64,000 nt of DNA from an uncultured Eubacteriales bacterium. GTDB taxonomy: Bacteria; Bacillota; Clostridia; Oscillospirales; CAG-272. The notes beneath the pieces were generated by a model, which had not been told where the DNA came from, ran no database searches, and saw only the letters and a list, made by a program, of their open reading frames with translations. Numbering within the stretch: the stretch's first letter is position 1; each line of letters starts with the position of its first letter. The position numbers and the translations under genes are program-made. The stretch lies in assembly GCA_934378145.1 (NCBI GenBank), contig CAKXXW010000008.1, positions 12,350 to 76,349 of the forward strand. The letters are read 5' to 3'. Below, one piece after another: positions 34,775 through 44,634 of the stretch.

Positions 34775-36130
34775 ATGGCTGAGGAAATTAACAAGCAGAT
34801 GCCCGCATCGGTCATCGCCGAACAGTCGCTTCTCGGCTGTATCCTTTTCGATCCGCAGATGCTCAGCGAGGTAGCCGGTCTTATCACAGAGGACGATTTC
34901 TACCTTGCTGATCACGCGCAGATCTACGCGGCGATGAAGCAGCTCTTCAACGAGAATCATCAGATAGACTCGGTAACACTTATCGACACTCTCGTAAAGA
35001 GCGGCACCTTTGACAAGGAGCGCGGGCAGGATTATATCCTGACCCTTTCCGACATAGTCCCGAACGCGATGAATATCACGGACTATGCCCGCATAATCAA
35101 GGAAAAAAGCCTTACCCGCCAGCTCATCGAAGCGGCTGCGGCGATAAGCGCCGATGCGTATGCCGGCCAGCTCCCTGTCGACGAGCTTATGGACAGTGCG
35201 CAGAAGCGCATCTTCGACATCTCGCAGGGACGCGACATCCGCGGCTTCCGTCACATCAAGGAAGTCATGGGTAAGGTCTTTGACGAGCTTTCATTGCTCG
35301 CAAAGGACAAAAACGCCCTCCAGGGTGTAATGACCGGATTTTCGGGCATCGACCGGGTCCTCTCGGGAATGGGAAAATCGGACCTCGTACTTATCGGTGC
35401 GCGCCCGGGTATGGGTAAAACGAGTTTTGCCCTCAACATTGCCATAAATGTTGCGCAGAAGACGAAAAAAGAGGTCTGCATCTTCTCTCTCGAAATGTCG
35501 GCTGAGCAGATAGCGACCCGTATGCTTTCGATAGAGTCGATGGTGACGAGCAATCGGTTCAGATCGGGCGAACTTACCGACGATGACTGGAAAAAGATCG
35601 GTCCCGCCGCAGGAAAGATCACGAACTGCGATATCCTTATCGACGACTCGACCGGTATAAATGTCACGAATATGCGCGCAAAGCTCCGTCGGGAGCAGAA
35701 CAAGAAAAAAGAGATCGGACTTGTGGTCATAGACTACCTCCAGCTCATGCAGAGCGAAAAGCGCATCGACAACCGCGTACAGGAAATAGGCGACATCTCG
35801 CGTTCGCTGAAGCTGCTCGCGAAGGACTTCAATGTCCCCGTGATATGCCTTGCCCAGCTTTCGCGTAAGCCCGAGGGAAGAACATCGCAGAAACCTATGC
35901 TTTCCGACCTCCGCGACTCGGGAGCCATCGAGCAGGACGCCGATATGGTATTATTCCTTTACCGCGAGGATTATTATAAGGAAGAAGCCGCCGCTGCCGA
36001 GAACAAGATATGCGAAGTCGTTGTAGCGAAAAACCGTCACGGCGGTCTTGACACCGTAAAGCTCGGCTGGATCCCCGACTGTACGAAATTCCGCACGATC
36101 ATGGACGACGAATCGCTCGTCCCGCAATAA
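34775..36130 (+). CDS. dnaB: Replicative DNA helicase (DnaB family)
   Basis: The 451-residue hexameric helicase (dnaC in B. subtilis naming) unwinds DNA at the fork. The N-terminal primase-interacting domain begins AEQSLLGCILFDPQML. The RecA-like core has Walker A GARPGMGKTS (about residue 210), Walker B-type LVVIDYLQLM and DSGAIEQDADMVLFLYR. I prefer the ATG at 34775, one base after rplI; an ATG at 34751 inside rplI would add 8 residues. Neither has a clear ribosome site, so coupling to rplI is likely. No intein is present. Confidence 0.95.
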   Translation: MAEEINKQMPASVIAEQSLLGCILFDPQMLSEVAGLITEDDFYLADHAQIYAAMKQLFNENHQIDSVTLIDTLVKSGTFDKERGQDYILTLSDIVPNAMNITDYARIIKEKSLTRQLIEAAAAISADAYAGQLPVDELMDSAQKRIFDISQGRDIRGFRHIKEVMGKVFDELSLLAKDKNALQGVMTGFSGIDRVLSGMGKSDLVLIGARPGMGKTSFALNIAINVAQKTKKEVCIFSLEMSAEQIATRMLSIESMVTSNRFRSGELTDDDWKKIGPAAGKITNCDILIDDSTGINVTNMRAKLRREQNKKKEIGLVVIDYLQLMQSEKRIDNRVQEIGDISRSLKLLAKDFNVPVICLAQLSRKPEGRTSQKPMLSDLRDSGAIEQDADMVLFLYREDYYKEEAAAAENKICEVVVAKNRHGGLDTVKLGWIPDCTKFRTIMDDESLVPQ

Positions 36131-36132
36131 AA

Positions 36133-37485
36133 ATGGTTAAAACTCTGTTGCCGGAGGGCTTTACCCCTCCTCACCTGCTCGCGGGGCTTCCCGCAAGCAC
36201 ACCTGTACTGCTCGCCTTCTCGGGCGGTCCCGATTCCTCGGCACTGCTCTCTATGCTGAAAGCATCCTGCGATATCTGCGGTGCGCCTCTGTTTGCCGCT
36301 CATGTGGATCACCTGATCCGCAAGGACGAACATCAGCGCGACCTTGACTTCTGCAAAAAAACAGCGGAGTCTCTCGGAGTCGAGCTTTTCACACTCACCG
36401 AAAATGTTCCGTCTATCGCAAAGGAAGGCGGAGAATCACTCGAGCTTGCCGCCAGGCGCGTAAGATATGCCTTCTTTGATAAAATAATGAAGGAAAAAGG
36501 CATCCCGATACTTGCCACGGCACACAATGCCGACGACAATCTCGAGACGCTTCTGCTGAATCTCACGCGGGGCTGCGGACTTCGGGGACTGTGCGGAATA
36601 CCTCCCTGCCGCGAGGTCGGTTGCGGGAAAGTCGTCCGTCCGATACTCGGAATGACGAAGGCAGACATTCTCGCTTACTGCGAAGAAAACGGTGTTGACT
36701 ATGTAATCGACTCGACGAACGCGGTCGCCGATTGCGCAAGGAACAGTCTGCGGCTCAGGGTCATTCCCGAGCTGAAAAAGCTATGCGGCTCGGTTTCGGA
36801 AAACGCATCGCGCACCTGTCGCGGTCTTCGCGAGGATCTCGGATATATCGAGGGCGCCGCGGAAGACTTTCTCACAATGAACCGCGATGCTCTGCCGATA
36901 AAGGAGCTTTGCAGCCTTCCTCTCCCCGTAAAAAAACGGGTACTGACAGCATTTTTCGGAGACGGACTTGAAGAGACACACATTACCGCGCTCCTTGAGC
37001 TTGCCGGAAAATGCGTTCCTCATTCGTCGCTTTCCCTGCCCGAAAACACCCGGGCGATGATCGAGGACGGCTGCATAACAAAAACAAAGGACACAAAAAC
37101 AGCGAAAAAGGTCGGTGATTTTGCCGTTCCGCTCAAAGAAGGTCGTAACAGCCTTCCGGGCGGCTTTTCGCTCATTGTCTCGGAGAACGAAAGCAACATC
37201 CGAAATGTTTACAATTCAATCACAAATGCAAGTATTCCGTTTGATACAATTAACGGTACTTTATTTGCAAGGAACAGACGCGGCGGCGACCGTATCCGCC
37301 TTCGCGGGATGAACAGAAGCGTCAAAAAACTGATGTGCGACAAAAAAATCCCGCTCGGAGATCGTGATTCGCTCCCCGTTGTCTGCGATGACCTCGGAAT
37401 ACTCTTTATTCCCGGCATCGGAGTGCGGGACGCCAGCGCAAAAAACATTGACCGGAAGATTTATATCTCTCTGATTAAGGGTTAA
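36133..37485 (+). CDS. tilS: tRNA(Ile)-lysidine synthetase
   Basis: The 450-residue enzyme makes lysidine at C34 of tRNA-Ile(CAU). It has the PP-loop AFSGGPDSSALL (about residues 28-39), AAHVDHLIRKDEHQRDLDFC, ATAHNADDNLETLLLNLTRG, and the C-terminal TilS domain (GGDRIRLRGMNRSVKKLMCD). It starts 2 bases after dnaB and is followed by hpt and ftsH, a conserved Firmicutes trio. Confidence 0.96.
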   Translation: MVKTLLPEGFTPPHLLAGLPASTPVLLAFSGGPDSSALLSMLKASCDICGAPLFAAHVDHLIRKDEHQRDLDFCKKTAESLGVELFTLTENVPSIAKEGGESLELAARRVRYAFFDKIMKEKGIPILATAHNADDNLETLLLNLTRGCGLRGLCGIPPCREVGCGKVVRPILGMTKADILAYCEENGVDYVIDSTNAVADCARNSLRLRVIPELKKLCGSVSENASRTCRGLREDLGYIEGAAEDFLTMNRDALPIKELCSLPLPVKKRVLTAFFGDGLEETHITALLELAGKCVPHSSLSLPENTRAMIEDGCITKTKDTKTAKKVGDFAVPLKEGRNSLPGGFSLIVSENESNIRNVYNSITNASIPFDTINGTLFARNRRGGDRIRLRGMNRSVKKLMCDKKIPLGDRDSLPVVCDDLGILFIPGIGVRDASAKNIDRKIYISLIKG

Positions 37486-37505
37486 ACTATGAAAGGGATT
37501 TCTTT

Positions 37506-38054
37506 ATGAACAGGGACATTGAACGGATACTCGTATCCGAAGAAAAAATAGAAGGAATAATAACAGAGCTTGCCGGAAAGATCGACCGCGACTACGCCGG
37601 CTCGGGCAAAAAGCTGCTGCTTCTCTGCATTCTCAAAGGCTCGGTCGTGTTTATGGGCGAGCTTATGAAGAAGATAACCATCCCCGTCGAGATCGACTTT
37701 ATGAAGGTATCGTCCTACGGCTCCGGCACCGTGTCCTCGGGAAGGCTCAATATCCTGCTCGACATCACGAGAGGAGACATGGCTGACCTTGACATCATAG
37801 TTATCGAGGACATCATCGACAGCGGAAGGACGCTTTCCTACCTTGTCAAGTACCTCCAGCTCAAGGGTGCAAACAGCGTAAAGACCTGCACCATGCTCGA
37901 CAAGCCCTCGCGCCGCGAGGTAGACTTTGAACCCGACTATGTCGGGTGTATGATCCCCGATGAGTTCGTGGTCGGATTCGGACTCGACTACGACGAAAAA
38001 TACCGTAATCTGCCTTACATAGGCGTACTGAAGCCCGAAGTCTACAACCATTAA
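37506..38054 (+). CDS. hpt: Hypoxanthine phosphoribosyltransferase
   Basis: The 182-residue purine salvage enzyme has the active-site loop EIDFMKVSSYGSGTVSSG and the PRPP-binding motif DIIVIEDIIDSGRTL (about residues 95-109), followed by YVGCMIPDEFVVGFGLDYDE, which contacts the purine. Placement between tilS and ftsH is typical, and the family is known to interact functionally with both in Firmicutes. Confidence 0.96.
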   Translation: MNRDIERILVSEEKIEGIITELAGKIDRDYAGSGKKLLLLCILKGSVVFMGELMKKITIPVEIDFMKVSSYGSGTVSSGRLNILLDITRGDMADLDIIVIEDIIDSGRTLSYLVKYLQLKGANSVKTCTMLDKPSRREVDFEPDYVGCMIPDEFVVGFGLDYDEKYRNLPYIGVLKPEVYNH

Positions 38055-38066
38055 GGAAGGAAACAG

Positions 38067-40211
38067 ATGAAGAATTCACTGAAAGTAATCCTGTTTTATG
38101 CCGCGCTGATCGCCGTGATCGCACTCGTCGTCACGATGCTCATCGGAACGCGCGGTCAGAATGACAAAAAACTGCTCAGCGACATCAACGCCTATATCTC
38201 CGACGCAGAAGCCTACTATGCATATCAGCAGGATTCCGCCGCGAATCCGAAGCCCTCACGCATAGTTATTATAAAGAGCGCGTCGATAGACGAATCAAAA
38301 GCATCTCTTACCCTTGAAATGAATATCGACGGCGTCGATCAGAAGGTCTACTATTCGATAGGCAATCTGTCGGCGAAGGCAATATTCGAGAGACTTTCGG
38401 ACTACTCCGCAAAGCACAGCGAGATGAAGTTCGAGGACAGCCCCGGGGCGACGCTCCCGTGGTGGATACAGTTCCTGCCGTATCTTGCAATATTGGTAAT
38501 CTTCATCATCTTCTGGTTCTATTCGACCAACCGTATGATGAAAAACAGAGATGACAAGGCAAGCAACTTCGGCAAGGCGAAAGTCAAGACCCCCGGCAGC
38601 GAAAAGGACACCGTAAGATTTACCGATGTCGCCGGTGCGGACGAAGAAAAGGAAGAGCTTGAAGAGATAGTTCAGTTCCTCAAGAATCCGTCAAAGTTTT
38701 CAAAGCTCGGCGCAAGGATCCCCCACGGCGTTCTTCTCGTAGGCCCTCCGGGAACCGGTAAAACGCTTCTTGCGAAAGCGGTCGCCGGCGAAGCGGGAGT
38801 TCCCTTCCTCTCGATCTCGGGTTCCGATTTCGTTGAAATGTATGTCGGTGTCGGTGCCTCGCGTGTGCGTGACCTCTTCGATATGGCGCGCAGATCGCCC
38901 GCAAGCATAGTCTTCATAGATGAGATAGATGCTGTCGGACGCCACCGCGGAGCCGGTCTCGGCGGCGGACACGACGAGAGAGAGCAGACGCTGAATCAGC
39001 TCCTTGTCGAGATGGACGGCTTCGGCTCGCACGACGGAATAATCGTTATGGCAGCGACGAACCGCCCCGATATACTTGATCCCGCCCTTCTCCGCCCCGG
39101 ACGCTTTGACCGTCAGATCTCGGTCGGATATCCCGATATCCGCGGTCGTGAGGCTATACTGAAAGTCCACGCAAGGAAAAAGCCCATGGGTCAGGATGTC
39201 GATTTCGCGGCTATCGCAAAGTCTACCGTCGGCTTCACGGGTGCCGACCTTGCAAACCTTCTCAACGAGGCTGCCCTTCACGCCGCAAGAAAAAATAAGA
39301 CCGTCATAAATATGGACGATATAGAGGATGCCTTCATCCGGGTCATTGCCGGACCCAAGAAGAAATCCATGGTACGCAACGAAGCCGAGCGCAGAAAAAC
39401 GGCATTTCACGAGGCGGGGCACGCCGTCGTTGCCTACTTCCTTGCAAGCTGTCCGCCGGTTCAGCAGATTTCTATAATCCCGAGCGGAAGAGCGCTCGGA
39501 TACACGCTCAATCCTCCTAAGGAAGACAAATACAGCGAGTACAAAAACGAGCTTAAGGAAAGCATCGCCGAGCTTCTCGGCGGAAGAGCGGCCGAAGAAC
39601 TTACCTTCGGCGATGTATCGGGCGGCGCCTCGAATGATATCGAGCGCGCGACCTCTATCGCCAGAAGAATGGTCACGAAGCTCGGTATGAGTGACCTTCT
39701 CGGCCCCATCAAGTACGGAAGCGATCAGGACGAGGTATTCCTCGGCAGAGATTTCTCAAGCACCCCCAACTACTCCGAGGAAGTTGCCGCGAAGATAGAC
39801 TCCGAGATCCATTCCATTATCGAAAACGCTTACGCCAAGGCGAAGAGCATCCTCACCGAACATGCGGATAAGCTCCGTTTCGTCGCCGAATTCCTTGTCA
39901 AGAACGAGGTAATGGACGGCGATCAGTTTGAAGCCGCGATGTCGACGGGTGCGACCATGGAATCGGTCGAAGCCATCGCCGAAAAGAAGCGCGAGGAGCG
40001 CAAAGCCGAAAACGAGCGTCGTGCCGCCGAAAACGAAAAGAAGGATCCTCCGAAGGACGGCAACGGCGACGATGCCGAAAAGCCCGAAAACGAAGACGAC
40101 AAGGACAGCAACGACAAAAATGACAAAAAAGATAAAAAAGACAGAAAATACGACAGCGATTGGTATATGAGCCCCTCCGACGACAGTGACGATAAAGACA
40201 AAAAAGACTGA
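38067..40211 (+). CDS. ftsH: ATP-dependent zinc metalloprotease FtsH
   Basis: The 714-residue membrane AAA+ protease has two transmembrane helices (about residues 7-27 and 131-151) around an extracellular domain, Walker A GPPGTGKT (about 226), Walker [12 protein letters not shown] (about 280), the second region of homology [17 protein letters not shown], and the zinc motif HEAGH (about 447). The last 80 residues are an extremely charged Lys/Asp/Glu/Asn tail, longer than usual. A strong terminator follows, ending the yybS operon. Confidence 0.96.
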   Translation: MKNSLKVILFYAALIAVIALVVTMLIGTRGQNDKKLLSDINAYISDAEAYYAYQQDSAANPKPSRIVIIKSASIDESKASLTLEMNIDGVDQKVYYSIGNLSAKAIFERLSDYSAKHSEMKFEDSPGATLPWWIQFLPYLAILVIFIIFWFYSTNRMMKNRDDKASNFGKAKVKTPGSEKDTVRFTDVAGADEEKEELEEIVQFLKNPSKFSKLGARIPHGVLLVGPPGTGKTLLAKAVAGEAGVPFLSISGSDFVEMYVGVGASRVRDLFDMARRSPASIVFIDEIDAVGRHRGAGLGGGHDEREQTLNQLLVEMDGFGSHDGIIVMAATNRPDILDPALLRPGRFDRQISVGYPDIRGREAILKVHARKKPMGQDVDFAAIAKSTVGFTGADLANLLNEAALHAARKNKTVINMDDIEDAFIRVIAGPKKKSMVRNEAERRKTAFHEAGHAVVAYFLASCPPVQQISIIPSGRALGYTLNPPKEDKYSEYKNELKESIAELLGGRAAEELTFGDVSGGASNDIERATSIARRMVTKLGMSDLLGPIKYGSDQDEVFLGRDFSSTPNYSEEVAAKIDSEIHSIIENAYAKAKSILTEHADKLRFVAEFLVKNEVMDGDQFEAAMSTGATMESVEAIAEKKREERKAENERRAAENEKKDPPKDGNGDDAEKPENEDDKDSNDKNDKKDKKDRKYDSDWYMSPSDDSDDKDKKD

Positions 40212-40219
40212 AAATATAA

Positions 40220-40254
40220 AAAAGGTCTGCCTCTGACATTGAGGCAGACCTTTT
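40220..40254 (+). terminator. Terminator after ftsH
   Basis: AAAAGGTCTGCCTC, 7-base loop, GAGGCAGACCTTTT: 14-base perfect stem ending in T residues. Confidence 0.88.
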
Positions 40255-40278
40255 CTGTGCTTTTTTTACATTTTACCC

Positions 40279-40307
40279 TTGATTTCAAGGCATAATAAGG
40301 TTATAAT
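40279..40307 (+). promoter_or_regulatory. Promoter of the galU operon
   Basis: TTGATT (40279-40284), 17-base spacer, TATAAT (40302-40307). Confidence 0.7.
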
Positions 40308-40342
40308 AATATACTACTGATTTTATTATGGAGGTTTATACC

Positions 40343-41224
40343 GTGAAGATAAGAAAGGCAGTTATTCCCGCCGCGGGACTCGGAACAAGGATGCTCCCGA
40401 TCTCGCGGGCGGTACCGAAGGAAATGCTTCCGATAGTCGACCGCCCCGCGATCTCATACCTCGTTGACGAAGCGGTCGCCGCAGGCATCACCGATATACT
40501 GATAATCACAAACCGCGACAAGGATATGATGGAGGACTACTTCGACATCTCCCCCGAATATGAAGCGAAGCTCCGCGCTTCCGGAAAGACCTCCGAGATA
40601 GATTCCATGTACGAAAACGCCCTCCGCGCGAATATCTTCTTCATCAGGCAGAAGGTCACGCGCGGTCTCGGTCACGCCGTCGGCTGCGCAAAGGAATTCG
40701 TCGGAGACGAGCCTTTCCTCGTGCTTTACGGAGACGATATAATATTCTCCGAAAAGCCGGTATGCACTCAGCTTATCGAGGCATACGAGGCTTACGGCAG
40801 AGCCGTCTGCGGCGTGAAGCCCGTTCCGGAGGAGCTTGTCACGAAATACTGCTCGCTCAAGGCTGACAGGATCGAAGGAAGCAACAACTGCTACCATGTC
40901 ACAGATATGATAGAGAAGCCGAAGAAGGAGCAGATTTTCACCAACCTCTCTATCCTCGGCAGAGTCCTTCTCACGCCCGATGTGTTCGATATAATTGAAA
41001 ATCTTGCTCCGGGCGCGGGCGGCGAGATCCAGCTCACCGACGCCATGAAGCAGATCTCGCAGACTGTCGGTATGACAGCCGTCGACTTCTACGGCACGAG
41101 GTTCGATATGGGGTCCAAGCTCGGCTTCCTCACGGCAAATGTCGTAAAGGGTGCCTCCGATCCCCTTCTCGGAGAGGATTTCAGAGCCTTCCTCCGCGAA
41201 TTCGTAAAGAATATGGAGGACTGA
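40343..41224 (+). CDS. galU: UTP-glucose-1-phosphate uridylyltransferase
   Basis: The 293-residue enzyme makes UDP-glucose for cell-envelope glycans. It opens with KAVIPAAGLGTRMLPISRAV and PKEMLPIVDRPAISYLVDEA, then RQKVTRGLGHAVGCAKEFVG and GEIQLTDAM, all GalU hallmarks. An upstream in-frame ATG contains the ribosome site GGAGG itself, so the real start is the GTG at 40343, eight bases after that site. Confidence 0.94.
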   Translation: MKIRKAVIPAAGLGTRMLPISRAVPKEMLPIVDRPAISYLVDEAVAAGITDILIITNRDKDMMEDYFDISPEYEAKLRASGKTSEIDSMYENALRANIFFIRQKVTRGLGHAVGCAKEFVGDEPFLVLYGDDIIFSEKPVCTQLIEAYEAYGRAVCGVKPVPEELVTKYCSLKADRIEGSNNCYHVTDMIEKPKKEQIFTNLSILGRVLLTPDVFDIIENLAPGAGGEIQLTDAMKQISQTVGMTAVDFYGTRFDMGSKLGFLTANVVKGASDPLLGEDFRAFLREFVKNMED

Positions 41225-41225
41225 T

Positions 41226-41711
41226 ATGAGAGTTTCAAAGGAAAACTACTACCTTGATATAGCCCAGACGGTCGCCGAAAGAAGCACCTGTCTGCGCAAA
41301 TGCTACGGCGCCATAATCGTAAAGAACGATGTTATCCTCTCGACCGGCTACAACGGCGCCCCGCGAGGAAGAAAAAACTGCTCCGACCTCGGTCTTTGCA
41401 TGCGTGACAAGCTGAACATTCCGAGGGGTGAAAGATACGAGCTTTGCCGTTCGGTACATTCGGAGCAGAACGCGATAATCGCCGCCTCCCGTGAGCAGAT
41501 GCTCGGCGCGACGCTCTATATGGCTTGCGTTGACCCCACCGACGGCAGCCTTGTCCCCGGCACGAGCAGCTGTATGATGTGTAAAAGAGTGATACTTAAC
41601 GCCGGCATCTCAAAGGTCGTTATCCGCGATACGAAAGAGGATTTCAGAGTGATCGAGACCTCTCAATGGATAGAGGACGACGACTCGCTGAGCGGAAAGT
41701 TCGGATACTGA
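41226..41711 (+). CDS. Deoxycytidylate (dCMP) deaminase
   Basis: The 161-residue zinc enzyme turns dCMP into dUMP for thymidylate synthesis. Zinc ligands are the His in HSEQNAI (about residue 77, with the catalytic Glu two residues on) and the cysteines of SSCMMCKR (about 114-117). GYNGAPRGRKNCSDLG is the substrate loop typical of ComEB/dCMP deaminases. The ATG lies one base after galU and follows GGAGGACTGAT. Confidence 0.93.
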   Translation: MRVSKENYYLDIAQTVAERSTCLRKCYGAIIVKNDVILSTGYNGAPRGRKNCSDLGLCMRDKLNIPRGERYELCRSVHSEQNAIIAASREQMLGATLYMACVDPTDGSLVPGTSSCMMCKRVILNAGISKVVIRDTKEDFRVIETSQWIEDDDSLSGKFGY

Positions 41712-41727
41712 AAGTGAGGAAAGCAAA

Positions 41728-42471
41728 ATGAACAAGATCCTGTCACTTCTCTGCCTTCTGACAGCTGCGGTCTGCCTTTTCGCGTCCTGCGCGGGGATCC
41801 CGAGCCTTGACCGTTCGGGCGATAAGGTCATCGACAAAAAGAACGGAATTACTTATTATTACGCACCGTCAACATACAGACCGACCTCGTATTCAAAGGA
41901 CGCGGTCTTCACTGACGGCAAGGATCACTCCTACCGCAAAGTGGCGGACAGCAACGGGAACTTCGCGGCAACGGACGAGCTGATCTACGATTACACCTCG
42001 GATTCGCTTCTTTACAGCTCAAAGTCATCTCTTCCGACGCTTGAACAGATGGCTCCGGATGCGATACATTTTTACTACGAGGACACGGCAGCGACGCTCC
42101 TTCATTCCGATACGGACAAGGATAATATTGCGAAACTCATAGAAATTTACAGAAGCGGCATAAGCTGCAAATCGCCCGACGCCACCGTCGGCGACATATA
42201 CACTATCACCTTTACCTCGGAGACGCTTCCCTTCTTTGCATACGCACTCACCTATGTCGAATATACGCAGGATGTGCTTGAATATGAGGAGACCGCAACA
42301 CTTGAAGGCTATACCTTCCGTGAAGGAGTCGCTCATACCGAAGAGCAGAATGCCGACGGAAGCTACACAGTGACCTACAACTACGGCAAATACTTCCTCT
42401 GTGACCTCGACAACAGGATCTGCACCCCCGCGCAGTTCATTCACGACACTTACAACAACACCGATGAATGA
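41728..42471 (+). CDS. Predicted lipoprotein, unknown function
   Basis: The 247-residue product has a type II signal peptide with lipobox LFASC (lipid-modified Cys at residue 21). The mature part is rich in Tyr, Asp and Thr with beta-strand patterns and no domain I recognise. It sits inside the galU-tsaD operon and overlaps rimI by 8 bases. A cell-surface role is the only supported inference. Confidence 0.75.
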   Translation: MNKILSLLCLLTAAVCLFASCAGIPSLDRSGDKVIDKKNGITYYYAPSTYRPTSYSKDAVFTDGKDHSYRKVADSNGNFAATDELIYDYTSDSLLYSSKSSLPTLEQMAPDAIHFYYEDTAATLLHSDTDKDNIAKLIEIYRSGISCKSPDATVGDIYTITFTSETLPFFAYALTYVEYTQDVLEYEETATLEGYTFREGVAHTEEQNADGSYTVTYNYGKYFLCDLDNRICTPAQFIHDTYNNTDE

Positions 42472-42913
42472 ACAACCGGTCCTTTCGGTAGAAAGGCTGA
42501 CCGACACTCGCCTTCCCGCCGTAAAAATCATCGAAGAGTCCTGCTTTTCCGATCCATGGTCGGAAAGGTCCCTCGAAATGTTTACAAAGGACGGCGGAAG
42601 AGGTTTCGTCTGTCTGCTCGACGGGACACCCGCAGCCTATTGCGGCGCTCTGACGGTTCTTGACGAGGCTGACATAGCACGGATCGCCACTCTGCCGCAG
42701 TTCAGGCGGAAAGGTCTTGCCGTAAGACTGCTTGAAGCACTCTTTGATCTCTGCGCGTCGGAAAACATAAAAAGAGTGACACTCGATGTACGCGAATCGA
42801 ACACACCGGCACTTGAGCTTTACCGCTCGGTCGGATTTTCGGTGACCGGAAGAAGACGCGACTACTACAACCGACCGCGTGAAGCGGCTGTCATTATGGA
42901 GAAAATGCTCTGA
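42464..42913 (+). CDS. rimI: Ribosomal protein S18-alanine N-acetyltransferase-like GNAT
   Basis: The 149-residue GNAT protein has the RimI layout: EESCFSDPWSERSLEMF at the start, ADIARIATLPQFRRKGLAVR as acetyl-CoA motif, and LDVRESNTPALELYRSVGFS. The ATG at 42464 overlaps the lipoprotein stop. rimI directly before tsaD is the common Firmicutes arrangement (often tsaE-tsaB-rimI-tsaD), but tsaE and tsaB are absent here. Confidence 0.9.
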   Translation: MNEQPVLSVERLTDTRLPAVKIIEESCFSDPWSERSLEMFTKDGGRGFVCLLDGTPAAYCGALTVLDEADIARIATLPQFRRKGLAVRLLEALFDLCASENIKRVTLDVRESNTPALELYRSVGFSVTGRRRDYYNRPREAAVIMEKML

Positions 42914-43914
42914 TGTACATTCTCGGAATAGAAAGCTCCTGCGACGAGACCTCGGTCGCCGTCGTGGACGGAGAAAAAAGACTGATAAAATCAAATATCG
43001 TGGCTTCTCAGATAGAGATCCACAGGCTCTACGGCGGGGTCGTACCCGAGATAGCCGGACGCGCGCACATCGAGGCTGTCTCACGGATAACCTACCGCGC
43101 CCTCGAGGAAGCCGGACTGACTCTTTCGGACATCGGTGCTGTCGCCGTCACGGCATTCCCGGGGCTTATCGGCGCGCTTCTCGTCGGAGTGAATTTCGCC
43201 AAATCGCTGGCATATTCAAACGGCATCCCGCTTGTCGCCGTAAACCATGTGAAAGCTCATGTCGCGGCAGGATACCTTCAGGATCCCACGCTCGAGCCGC
43301 CTTTCCTTGCCGTTGTCGTGTCAGGAGGCCACACCTCGATCTATGAAGTGAAGGACTACACCGACTTTTGCGAAATAGGCGCGACAAGGGACGACGCGGC
43401 GGGTGAAGCCTTCGACAAGATCGGAAGGGTCATAGGTATGCCCTATCCGGGCGGCGCGGCGCTTGACAAACTCGCCTACGAAGGCGATCCCCGCGCCGTA
43501 AAACTGCCCTCTCCCGCACTTCACGACGGACTTGATTTCTCGTTCAGCGGACTTAAGACCGCCGCACTCAATTACATAAATTCCGAGCGGCAAAAGGGCG
43601 CGGAACCCTCCGCCGCCGACATCGCCGCCTCATATACCGCAGTGATAACCGACGCGATAACCTCCAAGGTAGGAAAGGCGATGGAAATGACCGGAGCATC
43701 GCACATCGTACTTGCCGGTGGGGTCGCCGCAAACTCTCACCTGCGGAAAAAGCTTTCGGAGCTTTGCCAAAAGAAAAATGCCGTGCTTACCGTTCCTCCG
43801 ATCTCGCTCTGCGGGGACAACGCAGCGATGGTAGCCTGCGCGGGATATTTTGAATACCTTAAGGGCAATTTCTCGGGTACCGGACTGAACGCCTCGGCTA
43901 CCGAGCCGCAATAA
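42913..43914 (+). CDS. tsaD: tRNA N6-threonylcarbamoyladenosine transferase TsaD
   Basis: The 333-residue ASKHA-fold protein installs t6A37 on ANN-decoding tRNAs. It shows ILGIESSCDETSVAVVDG at the start, the metal-binding NHVKAHVAAG (His at about residues 112 and 116), VVSGGHTSIYEVKDY, and VLAGGVAANSHLRKKL. The start overlaps the rimI stop as TGATG, indicating translational coupling. Confidence 0.97.
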   Translation: MYILGIESSCDETSVAVVDGEKRLIKSNIVASQIEIHRLYGGVVPEIAGRAHIEAVSRITYRALEEAGLTLSDIGAVAVTAFPGLIGALLVGVNFAKSLAYSNGIPLVAVNHVKAHVAAGYLQDPTLEPPFLAVVVSGGHTSIYEVKDYTDFCEIGATRDDAAGEAFDKIGRVIGMPYPGGAALDKLAYEGDPRAVKLPSPALHDGLDFSFSGLKTAALNYINSERQKGAEPSAADIAASYTAVITDAITSKVGKAMEMTGASHIVLAGGVAANSHLRKKLSELCQKKNAVLTVPPISLCGDNAAMVACAGYFEYLKGNFSGTGLNASATEPQ

Positions 43915-43938
43915 TCAAAGAAGACAGGTCTGCATTTT

Positions 43939-44634
43939 ATGGAAAACAACAAAAACAATCAAAAATCAGCCGAAATATATCCGTCACCGCAGGTATCCCC
44001 TGCGGTCATCCGCCGTCTGCCGAGATATTACCGCTATCTCCGTGAGCTGATAAGGAACGGCGAATCGAGGATAAGCTCCGGCGAGCTGTCAAAGATGATG
44101 CAGGTCACGGCCTCGCAGATAAGGCAGGATCTCAACTGCTTCGGCGGCTTCGGTCAGCAGGGCTACGGCTACAATGTAAACTATCTTTTCACAAAAATAA
44201 GCGAGATACTCGGCGTCGGTGAGGGCTATCGCGGCGTTATAATCGGTGCCGGAAACCTCGGAAAGGCGCTCGTCCGCAACCGTATGTTCGAGCGCCGCGG
44301 CGTCGACATAGTTGCCATGTTCGATATAGACCAAAATGTCATCGGCAAGGAATACGGCGGCGCGAGGGTGCTTGATATGGAGGAACTTAAGAGTTTCTGC
44401 GAGCGGACTCCGGTCGACATCGCGGTCCTTACATTGCCGAAGAGTGTCGCCGACGACACGATCCCTCTTCTCGAGGATGCCGGTATCAGGGGTATATGGA
44501 ACTTCACCGGAAAAGAGCTGAAATTCTCCGATGACACCGTCTGCGAGGATGTATATCTCGGAGATTCGCTGATGACTCTTTGCTATGAGCTTCGCACACG
44601 CGGAAATCTCTCAAAGGACGACACCGAAATATGA
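43939..44634 (+). CDS. rex: Redox-sensing transcriptional repressor Rex
   Basis: The 231-residue protein has an N-terminal winged helix (ISSGELSKMMQVTASQIRQD, LNCFGGFGQQGYGYNV) and a Rossmann domain with GVIIGAGNLGKALVRN (about residue 98) that senses NADH/NAD+. Rex controls fermentation genes in Firmicutes. No target operon is evident in the window. Confidence 0.95.
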   Translation: MENNKNNQKSAEIYPSPQVSPAVIRRLPRYYRYLRELIRNGESRISSGELSKMMQVTASQIRQDLNCFGGFGQQGYGYNVNYLFTKISEILGVGEGYRGVIIGAGNLGKALVRNRMFERRGVDIVAMFDIDQNVIGKEYGGARVLDMEELKSFCERTPVDIAVLTLPKSVADDTIPLLEDAGIRGIWNFTGKELKFSDDTVCEDVYLGDSLMTLCYELRTRGNLSKDDTEI

